Below are positions 7,541-14,985 of a stretch of 15,125 nt of DNA, piece after piece. Made by a program: the position numbers and the translations under genes. This stretch comes from JBGOUJ01 sp041477005 (GTDB lineage Bacteria > Acidobacteriota > Terriglobia > Bryobacterales > JACQDG01). The stretch spans positions 1 through 15,125 of the forward strand of contig JBGOUJ010000119.1 in NCBI GenBank assembly GCA_041477005.1, given 5' to 3'. Below the pieces are notes generated by a model. It saw only the letters and a program-made list of their open reading frames with translations, was not told the DNA's origin and made no database searches. Each line of letters opens with the position of its first letter. Positions within the stretch are counted from its first letter, which is position 1.

Positions 7541-7637
7541 GTACTTTGCCGATTGACATGCAGCGCTTCCGGTACTAAAGTTTAATAGCTTTAGTACTTT
7601 TAGTCTGGTGCTCGACGGTACTTTAGATTGGTACTTT
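7541..7637 (+). promoter_or_regulatory. Candidate operator: inverted repeat over the -10 box plus four GTACTTT sites
   Basis: GTACTAAAG (7572-7580), an eight-base loop and CTTTAGTAC (7589-7597) form a perfect nine-base inverted repeat that covers the predicted -10 box and start site. GTACTTT occurs exactly at 7541-7547, 7594-7600, 7618-7624 and 7631-7637, flanking the promoter on both sides. This layout suggests cooperative binding of a regulator, probably repressing. If RNA enters from upstream, the same repeat followed by TTTT (7598-7601) could instead act as a weak terminator. The regulator is not in the window as far as I can see. Confidence 0.5.
7553..7581 (+). promoter_or_regulatory. 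Candidate sigma-70-type promoter of the polysaccharide operon
   Basis: TTGACA (7553-7558) is a perfect -35 consensus, and TAAAGT (7576-7581) follows after exactly 17 bases with four of six -10 matches. Transcription would begin near 7588, leaving a leader of about 187 bases before ATG 7775. The box is better than its counterpart in the decayed left copy (TTGACT). Confidence 0.55.
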
Positions 7638-7737
7638 GGTTTGCCAATCTTAAGTGCTTCCGGGACAAGAACTCTGGGACAAAAGGGGCGTAAGCCCGCC
7701 CGAATCGCTTACTTTGTAGCATCTGCCATCTTCCCGG
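7625..7737 (+). promoter_or_regulatory. Potential structured 5' leader RNA of the glycosyltransferase operon
   Basis: Three pairings can form downstream of the predicted start. AGATTGG (7625-7631) pairs with CCAATCT (7644-7650). GGGC (7686-7689) pairs with GCCC (7694-7697) around a GTAA loop of the GNRA type. CCGGGA (7660-7665) pairs with TCCCGG (7732-7737) and would enclose the GNRA hairpin. All pairing bases are unchanged in the left copy (6725-6750, 6760-6765, 6786-6797, 6833-6838). No known riboswitch class is recognised. Confidence 0.35.
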
Positions 7738-7774
7738 CAACTCTCCAGGCAACTGATTCTACTGGGCCTTCAAA

Positions 7775-8998
7775 ATGCGAGTGGCTTATCTGAATACCTT
7801 GGGACAACTAGGTGGGGCCGAGACCAGCCTGTTGGAAATCATGGCCAGCATCCGAGCAGCCCAGCCGAGCTGGCAGTTGTTCCTAATAGCGGCTCAACCG
7901 GGTCCATTGGTGGAACGCGCTGAGGCTCTGGGAGTTACGGTGCGAGTATTAGCGTTTCCAACAACGATTGCGAAGCTGGGGGACGCGGCCATGGGTGGGC
8001 CAGCGGGGCGGCAAGTGACAATTCCTACCTTCGCGCGCAAGGCTCTACGGGCCGCGGTGGCGCTGCCGTCCTATTTGCGGTTGCTGCGACGCGAGCTGAG
8101 GCGAATGCAGCCGGACGTCATCCACACCAACGGCTTCAAAATGCACCTTTGCGGAATCTGGTCGCGGCCGGGCACGACTCCCGTGGTTTGGCACATTCAC
8201 GATTATCTGAAACCCCGTCCGGTGATGCGCCGGTTGCTGCGAATGTTTGCGAGCCGGTGCGCCGGGGCCGTGGCCAACTCCGACAGCGTGGCGCGCGATG
8301 TGGCCCAAATATGCGGACCGGGGCTGACGGTCTCTCGTGTGTACAACGCAGTCGATCTTCAAAAATTCCGACCGTCCGGGCCGGCCGTGGACCTGGACCG
8401 GCTGTCCGGGATGCCCCCGGCGCCGGACGGAACGATTCGGGTTGGTTTGCTGGCGACGTTCGCGCGGTGGAAGGGGCACCAGGTGTTCCTGCGGGCCCTG
8501 GCGCAGCTTCCGGAGGCGGCGCGAGTGCGCGGGTATTTGATCGGTGGCCCGCTCTACCAATCCGATGGCGGCCAGCACTCGCTCGAAGAGTTGCGGCGGA
8601 TGGTCACTGATTTGGAGATCAGCGACCGTGTCGGCTTTACCGGGTTCATCGAAGAGCCGGCCGCGGCACTGCGCTCGCTGGATATCGTGGTCCACACCAG
8701 CACGGAGCCGGAGCCGTTCGGTTTGGTGATCGCAGAGGCCATGGCATGCGGCCGCGCCGCCGTCGTGAGCCGAACCGGCGGGGCGGAAGAGCTGATTTCC
8801 GACCAGCACGATGCCCTGGGCTCTACTCCGGGCGATGCGGCCGCGCTCGCCCAGTCGATCCGGCAGCTTGCCACCGACGGCGGACTGCGTGCGCGGTTGG
8901 GGCGCGCGGCGCGGCTCACCGCGGAACGCCGCTTCGACCGGCGCCGCCTGGCTTGGGAACTGGTGCCGATTTACGAGAGCTTGCGAGGGGCCTGCTGA
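7775..8998 (+). CDS. Family 4-type glycosyltransferase (first gene of operon)
   Basis: This 407-residue GT-B enzyme probably transfers a sugar from a nucleotide-sugar donor onto a lipid-linked glycan at the inner face of the membrane. The N-terminal acceptor domain opens with MRVAYLNTLGQLGGAE (glycine loop 10-15) and includes DVIHTNG (114-120) and VVWHIHDYL (137-145). The donor domain has the KGH block (233-235), GFTGFIEE (287-294) and the catalytic-type E-x7-E motif EPFGLVIAEA (313-322). Length is normal. The ribosome binding site is weak (GGG, about eight bases before ATG 7775). It follows the duplicated leader, and its first 106 codons exist again as a pseudogene at 6875. Its TGA shares one base with the next ATG. 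Donor and acceptor cannot be named. Confidence 0.93.
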   Translation: MRVAYLNTLGQLGGAETSLLEIMASIRAAQPSWQLFLIAAQPGPLVERAEALGVTVRVLAFPTTIAKLGDAAMGGPAGRQVTIPTFARKALRAAVALPSYLRLLRRELRRMQPDVIHTNGFKMHLCGIWSRPGTTPVVWHIHDYLKPRPVMRRLLRMFASRCAGAVANSDSVARDVAQICGPGLTVSRVYNAVDLQKFRPSGPAVDLDRLSGMPPAPDGTIRVGLLATFARWKGHQVFLRALAQLPEAARVRGYLIGGPLYQSDGGQHSLEELRRMVTDLEISDRVGFTGFIEEPAAALRSLDIVVHTSTEPEPFGLVIAEAMACGRAAVVSRTGGAEELISDQHDALGSTPGDAAALAQSIRQLATDGGLRARLGRAARLTAERRFDRRRLAWELVPIYESLRGAC

Positions 8999-10113
8999 TG
9001 CGGGTACTGCAGGTCTACAGCGGCAACCTCTATGGCGGGGTGGAGACCTTTCTGCTCACGCTGGCAAGGCACCGGAACGTCTGCCCCCGGATGGAATCGC
9101 ACTTCGCGTTCTGTTTTGAAGGGCGAGTGAGCGGGGAGCTGCGCGAGGCCGGCGCCGCGGTTCACCTGCTCGGCAGCGTGCAGATTCGCAGGCCGTGGAC
9201 GGTTTGGATGGCGCGACGGCGGTTGAAGGCGCTGTTGCGCGTGGAGCAGTTCGACGTAGCGATCTGCCATTCGGTGTGGTCCCAGGCGATCTTCGGACCA
9301 GTAGTGCGCCAGGCGGGTCTGCCGCTGGTGTTTTGGCTTCACGACGCCACGAACGGCCGGCATTGGCTGGAGCGCTGGGCGAGCCGGACGAGCCCGGATC
9401 TGGCGATCTGCAACAGCAGGTTCACCGCGGAGCAGTTGCCGGCCCTCTACCGCGCGGCGCCTTCCGCCGTGGTGTACTGCCCGGTCCTGCTCCCTGGCGT
9501 TCCCAATAGCGACCGGGAAAGACAGCAGACACGACTGGAGCTGGAGACTCCCCCGGATGCGACGGTCTTGATCCAGACGAGCCGGATGGAGGAATGGAAA
9601 GGCCATCGTCTCCACCTGGAAGCGCTGCGGGCGCTGCGGAAGCGCCAGGACTGGATGTGCTGGTTTGCCGGCGGAGCGCAGCGTCCAAAAGAACGGGAAT
9701 ACTTGAACGGCCTGCGGCGAGAGGCGGAACAGTGGGGTCTCGCGCGACGCGTGAGATTCCTCGGACAGCGGACGGATGTGCCGCGCCTGCTGGCGGCGGC
9801 TGACATCCACTGCCAGCCCAACCTCGGTCCGGAGCCGTTCGGACTGGCGTTTGTCGAGGCCCTGCAAGCGGGACTGCCGGTGGTGACGACGGCGATTGGC
9901 GGAGCGCGGGAGATCGTGGATGCTTCCTGCGGGGTGCTGGTTCCGGCGAACGACGCGAGCGCGCTTGCCGCCGCGCTCGAGCGGTTGATGGAGCAACCAC
10001 AGACGCGACGGCGGATGGGCGAGGCGGGGCGGCGCCGAGGCCGGGAGATGTTTGGACCGCAGGCGCAACTCCCGCGGGTCCACCAGCTCCTCGAACAGGT
10101 GGTTCACGGATGA
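8998..10113 (+). CDS. Family 4-type glycosyltransferase
   Basis: The protein has 371 residues. It starts at ATG 8998 inside the TGATG junction with the preceding gene, with GAGGGG seven bases upstream, so translational coupling is likely. The open frame extends further upstream to 8746, but that part is antisense-like arginine-rich shadow inside the previous gene. The N-terminal domain has YGGVET (12-17) and FWLHDATNGRHWLERW (112-127). The donor domain has EWKGH (199-203), FLGQRTDVPRLLAAADI (254-270) and EPFGLAFVEA (279-288), with the E279-x7-E287 pair. It is clearly paralogous to the next gene, sharing blocks from start to end, so one arose by tandem duplication. It probably adds a sugar to the same polysaccharide repeat unit. 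Confidence 0.92.
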   Translation: MRVLQVYSGNLYGGVETFLLTLARHRNVCPRMESHFAFCFEGRVSGELREAGAAVHLLGSVQIRRPWTVWMARRRLKALLRVEQFDVAICHSVWSQAIFGPVVRQAGLPLVFWLHDATNGRHWLERWASRTSPDLAICNSRFTAEQLPALYRAAPSAVVYCPVLLPGVPNSDRERQQTRLELETPPDATVLIQTSRMEEWKGHRLHLEALRALRKRQDWMCWFAGGAQRPKEREYLNGLRREAEQWGLARRVRFLGQRTDVPRLLAAADIHCQPNLGPEPFGLAFVEALQAGLPVVTTAIGGAREIVDASCGVLVPANDASALAAALERLMEQPQTRRRMGEAGRRRGREMFGPQAQLPRVHQLLEQVVHG

Positions 10114-11282
10114 ACGCTTCTCTCGAGTCGCCCACCCGGCCGGTCACGGGGCCGGTGCTGCGAGTGCTCCACGTGGAGTGCATCAAGGTTTACGGGGGCA
10201 TCGATACGGTGCTGCTGACGTTCGCGCGCGAGCAGAATCGATATCCCCTGCTCCAATCGTTCTTTGCGGTCTCGTTCGAGGGACGCCTCGCGGCGGAGCT
10301 GCGCGAGGAAGGCGCGCCGGTATTTGTCATTCCCCCGCTGCGGGTGCGCGCGCCATGGACGATTCTGCGGGCCCGGCGCGAGCTCGGGCGGTACTGCACC
10401 CGCAACGCCATCGACGCGATCATCTTTCACAGCCCGTACCCACATGCACTGTTTGCACCGACGGCAAAGCGGCTCGGCATGGCGATTGTCCACTGGCTGC
10501 ACAACGAGACGGACGGCAGACACTGGCTGGACCGGCTGGCCCGCCGCATTTCGCCGGACTTGGGGATCGCGGTCAGTCACTTCATTGCGAAGTCGTTTCC
10601 GGCTCTGTTTCCCGGCGTCGAACCACTGGTCATGTGGCCGCCCGTCTCGAATCGCACCGTCCGTTGCACCGAACAGGAGCGCCGCGAGATCCGCGCGGAG
10701 CTCGGCACGCCGGCCGACGCGGTGGTGATCCTCCAGGCCTGCCGCATGGATCCGATGAAGGGGCACGAGGTGCACTTGCGGGCCCTGGCGCAGCTCAGGA
10801 CATCGCGGAAGTGGGTGTGCTGGCAGGCAGGCGGCGCGCAGCAGGCGTGGGAAGCCGGATATTTCGATCGGATGCAGACTCTGGCCGCAGACCTGGGGCT
10901 GGCCGAGCGCGTGCGGTTCCTGGGCCAGCGGACGGATGTGCCGCGGCTCCTGGCGGCGGCCGATATTCTCTGTCAGCCCAATCTAAAGCCGGAGCCCTCC
11001 GGCACCGTCTTCGTGGAGGCGATGTATCAAGGAATCCCGGTCGTCACAACGGCGATGGGCGGCGCTGTGGAGGGGGTCGACTCCTCGTGCGGCATACTGG
11101 CGCCGCTCAATGATCCCCAGGCTCTGGCAAGCCGCCTGGACCTTCTCATCGACAACGACAGCCTGCGAAGCCGGCTCGGCGCCGCGGGACCCAAGCGGGG
11201 CCGGTCTCTCAGCGATCCCGTCCAAAAATTCGAACTGTTGCATGGCCGCCTGGCCGCTGTGGCCAAGAGGCAGGTGGCGTAG
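10110..11282 (+). CDS. Family 4-type glycosyltransferase, paralogue of the preceding gene
   Basis: The 390-residue protein overlaps the previous gene by four bases (ATGA). It has an extra N-terminal stretch of about 17 residues before LRVLHVECIKVYGG (17-30). Blocks shared with its neighbour are HWLHNETDGRHWLDRLARR (128-146), MKGHE (216-220) and RVRFLGQRTDVPRLLAAADI (267-286). The E-x7-E pair is kept (E295, E303), but the phenylalanine usual after EP is serine (EPSGTVFVEA, 295-304). Divergence in this donor-binding loop may reflect a different sugar donor. The tandem pair probably adds successive, perhaps different, sugars. Confidence 0.92.
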   Translation: MNASLESPTRPVTGPVLRVLHVECIKVYGGIDTVLLTFAREQNRYPLLQSFFAVSFEGRLAAELREEGAPVFVIPPLRVRAPWTILRARRELGRYCTRNAIDAIIFHSPYPHALFAPTAKRLGMAIVHWLHNETDGRHWLDRLARRISPDLGIAVSHFIAKSFPALFPGVEPLVMWPPVSNRTVRCTEQERREIRAELGTPADAVVILQACRMDPMKGHEVHLRALAQLRTSRKWVCWQAGGAQQAWEAGYFDRMQTLAADLGLAERVRFLGQRTDVPRLLAAADILCQPNLKPEPSGTVFVEAMYQGIPVVTTAMGGAVEGVDSSCGILAPLNDPQALASRLDLLIDNDSLRSRLGAAGPKRGRSLSDPVQKFELLHGRLAAVAKRQVA

Positions 11283-11288
11283 GAATCG

Positions 11289-12740
11289 ATGGATTATCTC
11301 GACGTCGCGATCCGGTATCAGCAGAAGCCGCGGCGGGCGCTTACGGCGCGGTGGGCGGAGTGGTTCATCGTGCTGCAAATCCTGTGCCAGCTTGCGCTGC
11401 TGCTCAGCGCCATCGGGCCGTTCCGCATGGTCGTGCGCACCACAAGTTTCGCGGCGAGCCTGGCGATGATGATCCTTATCCAGCGGCGTGGCCTGCGGCA
11501 TCCGTCGCAGTCCGCCGTGATTTGGGTGCTGGCGATCCTGACCTTGGAGGTCCTGCACCCTACGACCAACACGCTGCTCGCCGGCGTCGCGGAAGCGGCC
11601 TTGAACTTCGCCATCGTAGCTCCTTTGTTCTGGGTGACGCGGCTTCCTCTAAACATGCACTGGATCCGGCGGGTGCTACTCGTGTTGTGGTTGTTCCATT
11701 CCGTCAGCTCGGTGTTCGGCATTCTGCAAACTTACTTCCCCGGCCGGTTCCAGCCAAACCTGTCGCAGGTTCACCAGAATCGGAGCGACGAAGCGCTGCA
11801 AAGCCTCATGATCACGACCGCCGACGGCAAGCAGGTTTACCGGCCGATGGGATTGACCGACAATCCCGGCGGCGCGGCCACCGCGGGATTCTATGCGGTG
11901 TTGCTGGGCGTCGGCTTCTTCCTGGTCAGCGAGCGGCTGTTGATGAAGGCCGCCTGCCTGGGCAGCATGATGATCGGGCTGATGTGCATCTTCCTGTCAC
12001 AGGTCCGCTCGGTGCTGGTCATGCTGTGTTGCTGCCTGCTGGTGCTGCTGTTCCTGCTGGTGCGGCGCGGCGAGGGCAGGAAACTGGCCAAGATGTCGGC
12101 GGCGCTGGCCGGCATTGCCGTCGTGGGATTTTCCGCCGCCGTGGCCTTGGGCGGAGCCAGCGTCACCAACCGCCTGGCCACTCTGGTGGCCGACAAACCC
12201 ATCGAGGTCTACAACAAGAGCCGGGGGCATTTCTTGCGGGACACGGTCGAGCATCTGTTGCCGGAGTTCCCGCTCGGCGCGGGTTTGGGGCGCTGGGGGA
12301 TGGTAAATGTCTACTTCGGCGACAACTCCAATCCCGAGCGCGCGCCGATCTGGGCGGAGATCCAATGGACGGGCTGGGTGCTGGACGGGGGTCTTCCGCT
12401 GGTGATCGCCTACGTGATCGCAATCGCGGCGGCGATCCGCCAGGCGATGAAGATCGCGCTCGCCGCCGGGCCGAACGCCTTGTGGATCTGGGCGGCCGTG
12501 ATCGTGGCTTACGATTTCGGCGCGCTGGCGGTTACGTTCAATTACCCGCTGTTTATCGGACAGGGCGGCATGGAGTTCTGGCTCCTCAACGCCGCCTTAT
12601 TCACCGGCGCCCAGCGGAGCGTTGCTCCGGAGGCGCCGCGCTTAGGTGCTTATGAAAAGGTTCCTCCTCGTCTCGGGGGACTTCGTCCGCAACAGGGGCA
12701 TGGACATGGCGAACTTCGCCCTGGCCTGGTCACTGGCTGA
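11289..12740 (+). CDS. Polytopic membrane protein resembling O-antigen ligase/polymerase
   Basis: This is a 483-residue hydrophobic protein with about 11-12 predicted membrane segments (near 22-43, 51-65, 76-90, 98-118, 128-150, 197-215, 220-237, 240-258, 270-290, 367-383, 398-415, 428-440). A long loop (about 291-366) holds FPLGAGLGRWG (327-337), similar to the glycine-rich loop of O-antigen ligase/Wzy-type proteins. Place and topology suggest polymerisation or ligation of the glycan made by the surrounding transferases; this is inference because these families share little sequence. AGGA lies five bases before ATG 11289, six bases after the preceding stop. The frame runs 89 bases into the next gene, and the last 28 residues (455-483, low complexity, PQQGHGHG) look like out-of-frame reading. 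A TAG at 12643-12645 in the +1 frame may mark the original end. Confidence 0.8.
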   Translation: MDYLDVAIRYQQKPRRALTARWAEWFIVLQILCQLALLLSAIGPFRMVVRTTSFAASLAMMILIQRRGLRHPSQSAVIWVLAILTLEVLHPTTNTLLAGVAEAALNFAIVAPLFWVTRLPLNMHWIRRVLLVLWLFHSVSSVFGILQTYFPGRFQPNLSQVHQNRSDEALQSLMITTADGKQVYRPMGLTDNPGGAATAGFYAVLLGVGFFLVSERLLMKAACLGSMMIGLMCIFLSQVRSVLVMLCCCLLVLLFLLVRRGEGRKLAKMSAALAGIAVVGFSAAVALGGASVTNRLATLVADKPIEVYNKSRGHFLRDTVEHLLPEFPLGAGLGRWGMVNVYFGDNSNPERAPIWAEIQWTGWVLDGGLPLVIAYVIAIAAAIRQAMKIALAAGPNALWIWAAVIVAYDFGALAVTFNYPLFIGQGGMEFWLLNAALFTGAQRSVAPEAPRLGAYEKVPPRLGGLRPQQGHGHGELRPGLVTG

Positions 12741-13791
12741 ACGCGGCGCGGAGGTCCACCTGGTGACGCATCAAGCCGACGAACAACTGTTGTCACATCG
12801 GAACATGATCGCCCACCTGGTACCCAAGCCGCTCGGTTCGTATCTGCTGGGACGCCCGCTCCTGGACGCCTGCGGCAGGCGCTGGGCCCGGGCGGTGGCG
12901 GCGCGCGCGGGGCGAGTCGTCGTTAACGGCGGCAACTGCCGCTGGGGCGATGTGAACTGGGTGCACTACGTGCATGCGGCGCACGAGCGGCGCGCCACGG
13001 CGGGCGGGCTGCACGGCCTTCGCCTGCGGTGTGCGCACCGGATGTCGCTGCAGCAGGAGAGAGTGGCGCTCCAGCAGGCACGCCTTATCATCGCGAATTC
13101 CCAGCGAACCAAGCGCGACTTGGTCGAACAATTGGGCTTGCGGCCCGAACGAATTCGCACGATTTATCTGGGGGTGGATGGGGAGCGCTTCCGGCCATTC
13201 TCGAGCGGCGAACGCGCCCGGGCGCGCTCCGCCCTCGGCTGGAGCGGCCAGCGGCCGGTGGTGGCATTTGTGGGCGCTTTGGGGGATTGGCGCAAGGGAT
13301 TCGATCGCCTGTTCGCCGCGTGGCGGCTGCTTTGCTCCGATTCCAGGTGGGACGCGGATCTGGCGGTTGCGGGCGCCGGGGCGGAGTTGCCTGCCTGGCA
13401 GCGGAGCGCCCAGGAGGCGGGACTCTCCGGCCGTATCCTCTACCTCGGATTTCGTAAGGACGTGGACACGGTCCTGGCCGCGGCCGACGCCCTGGTCTCG
13501 CCGACGCGCTACGACTCCTACGGGCTGAACGTGCAGGAAGCGCTGTGCGCGGGTCTGCCGGCGCTGGTGAGCGCGAACGCCGGCGTCGCCGAACGGTACC
13601 CCGCGGAGCTGCAGGACCTGTTGCTGCCGGATTCGGACCAGCCGGACGAACTGGCGGAAGCGTTGTGGCGGTGGCGCCGGCAGATGACGGGTTTCCGCGA
13701 GGCGGCGACCCGGTTGTCGGCCACGTTGCGCCGCCATACCTGGGAGCGGATGGCGGACGAAATGATCGGCGCGATGGAGGCCGCGGCATGA
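12652..13791 (+). CDS. Family 4-type glycosyltransferase
   Basis: The 379-residue protein starts at ATG 12652, with AGGT four bases upstream; GTG 12646 would add two residues. The N-terminal domain shows SGDFVRNRGMDMANFALA (8-25) and IIANSQRTKRDL (146-157). The donor domain shows VVAFVGALGDWRKGFDRL (203-220), YLGFRKDVDTVLAAADALV (264-282) and a variant catalytic motif RYDSYGLNVQEALCAG (286-301). Aspartate D288 stands where most members have glutamate, and E296 is the second acidic residue. This D/E-x-Y-G form occurs in family 4 enzymes of the mannosyl/glucosyltransferase kind, so I treat it as functional. It overlaps the tail of the membrane protein gene by 89 bases and the next gene by four (ATGA). 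Confidence 0.92.
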   Translation: MKRFLLVSGDFVRNRGMDMANFALAWSLAERGAEVHLVTHQADEQLLSHRNMIAHLVPKPLGSYLLGRPLLDACGRRWARAVAARAGRVVVNGGNCRWGDVNWVHYVHAAHERRATAGGLHGLRLRCAHRMSLQQERVALQQARLIIANSQRTKRDLVEQLGLRPERIRTIYLGVDGERFRPFSSGERARARSALGWSGQRPVVAFVGALGDWRKGFDRLFAAWRLLCSDSRWDADLAVAGAGAELPAWQRSAQEAGLSGRILYLGFRKDVDTVLAAADALVSPTRYDSYGLNVQEALCAGLPALVSANAGVAERYPAELQDLLLPDSDQPDELAEALWRWRRQMTGFREAATRLSATLRRHTWERMADEMIGAMEAAA

Positions 13792-14981
13792 CGGCGCGGC
13801 GCGTAGTCCTGGTGATGGTGGAGCCGCCCCTTCCGTTCGGCAACGCCGCCGCGCGGTGGTATTACGTGCTGCTGCGCGGGCTGGTGCATCGCGGCCACCA
13901 GGTGACGGCTTTGGCGGCCTGCAGCAAGCCGGAACAGATCGCCGCGGCGCAAGAGCTGTTCCCCGCCGGGCGGTTTGACCTGCGCTGCCATCCGGTGACG
14001 CCGCGCAGCAACTGGAGATCGAAAATCGAGACGCTGCAGCGGCCGCATTCCTACCTGTTCTCCTCCCGGATGCGGCGTGACCTGGACGCGGTGCTCGCCA
14101 GGGGATTCGACGTGCTGCACCTGGAACAGTTGTGGAGCGGCTGGCTGGGCCTCGATCACCGGGACCAGGCCATGGTGAACGTGCACTATTCCTTTGGCAT
14201 CGATCTGGCGGAGCAACCCAGCGCTTCGCCGGCGGAGAGGGCGCGCCGAATCCGCACCCAGCAGGCGGAACGCCGGCTGTTGCGAGAGTACTTGTTCCTT
14301 TCGACCGTGAGCCCGCGTCTGAGCGCCGAGGTGCGGCGCGTGAGCCCTCGCTCGAAAGTGTTCACGCTGCCGTTCGGCCTGGACCCCTCGCTCTATCCTT
14401 TCCCGGCGGAAGCGCCCCGGACCTCGGCGCCCACGGTCGGACTGATCGGGTCGTTCAACTGGGCGCCCTCGCGGTCGGCGGGACTGCGGTTGTTGACCCG
14501 GTTGTGGCCGGCCATTTACCGCCAGGTTCCGGAGGCGCGCCTCCAGGTGGTGGGACGCGCGGCCAGGAGCGCTTTTGGCGCGTACCAGTTTCTTCCCGGC
14601 GTGCAGATTCACGAGGACGTTCCCGACACCCGGCCGTACTTCCAGGCCACCGACGTTTTCGTCTATGCCCCACACAGCGGCAGCGGCGTAAAAGTGAAGA
14701 TCCTGGAAGCGTTCGCGCTGGGCGCCGCCGTGGTCACGAACACCGACGGCGTGGAGGGTATCCCGGCCCTGGACGGTGTCCACGCGGGGCTCGGCGAAAG
14801 CGACGACGAGTTGATCCACCGCACGGTGGCGCTGTTGAAGGGCCGGAGCCAGCGGGAGCGGCAGCGCCGTGCGGCGCGGCTGCTGGTGGAACAACACTGC
14901 AGCCCTGAGGCGACCCTCCCGGCGGTGGAGGGAATCTACGATTGGATCGCCGAAAACCGGCGGCAGCATCTGGTGGCATAG
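13788..14981 (+). CDS. Glycosyltransferase of the GT-B fold, PEP-CTERM/EPS-associated type
   Basis: The 397-residue protein starts at the ATGA overlap with the preceding gene; the open frame upstream to 13545 is a shadow of that gene. After an N-terminal domain (EPPLPFGNAAARWYYVLLRG, 12-31; VLHLEQLWSGW, 109-119) it shows GLIGSFNWAPSRSAGLRLL (218-236), a block typical of sugar transferases that begin the second domain with GS-x-x-W-x-P. The donor motif is SGSGVKVKILEAFALGAAVV (297-316) with E307, and GVEGI (321-325) follows. This arrangement resembles transferases found in exosortase/PEP-CTERM and exopolysaccharide clusters; I do not assign the exact family. Four bases separate its TAG from the next ATG. 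Confidence 0.9.
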   Translation: MTARRVVLVMVEPPLPFGNAAARWYYVLLRGLVHRGHQVTALAACSKPEQIAAAQELFPAGRFDLRCHPVTPRSNWRSKIETLQRPHSYLFSSRMRRDLDAVLARGFDVLHLEQLWSGWLGLDHRDQAMVNVHYSFGIDLAEQPSASPAERARRIRTQQAERRLLREYLFLSTVSPRLSAEVRRVSPRSKVFTLPFGLDPSLYPFPAEAPRTSAPTVGLIGSFNWAPSRSAGLRLLTRLWPAIYRQVPEARLQVVGRAARSAFGAYQFLPGVQIHEDVPDTRPYFQATDVFVYAPHSGSGVKVKILEAFALGAAVVTNTDGVEGIPALDGVHAGLGESDDELIHRTVALLKGRSQRERQRRAARLLVEQHCSPEATLPAVEGIYDWIAENRRQHLVA

Positions 14982-14985
14982 CGTC

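Larger units (their letters stand above)
7511..8093 (+). repeat. Right (intact) copy of the duplicated leader + glycosyltransferase 5' segment
   Basis: This is the partner of 6611-7044. It holds the complete leader (7511-7774) and the first 106 codons of the functional glycosyltransferase. The two copies are in the same orientation with the acyltransferase remnant between them, so they could recombine and delete the roughly 900 bases that separate them. Confidence 0.9.

Noticed and set aside
7629..7645. Possible sigma-54 promoter (TGGTAC ... TTTGCC)
   Set aside because: The GG and GC elements are 13 rather than 12 bases apart and the sequence is better explained by the inverted repeat AGATTGG/CCAATCT.
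6483..7774. Insertion sequence or transposon as the cause of the duplication
   Set aside because: No transposase, terminal inverted repeats or target-site duplication could be seen around either copy.
8746..8997. Upstream extension of the second glycosyltransferase
   Set aside because: It reads the preceding gene out of frame (arginine-rich); ATG 8998 has a good ribosome binding site and begins the normal family N-terminus.
8971..10107. Open frame of 378 codons on the minus strand
   Set aside because: Antisense to a clear glycosyltransferase, without motifs.
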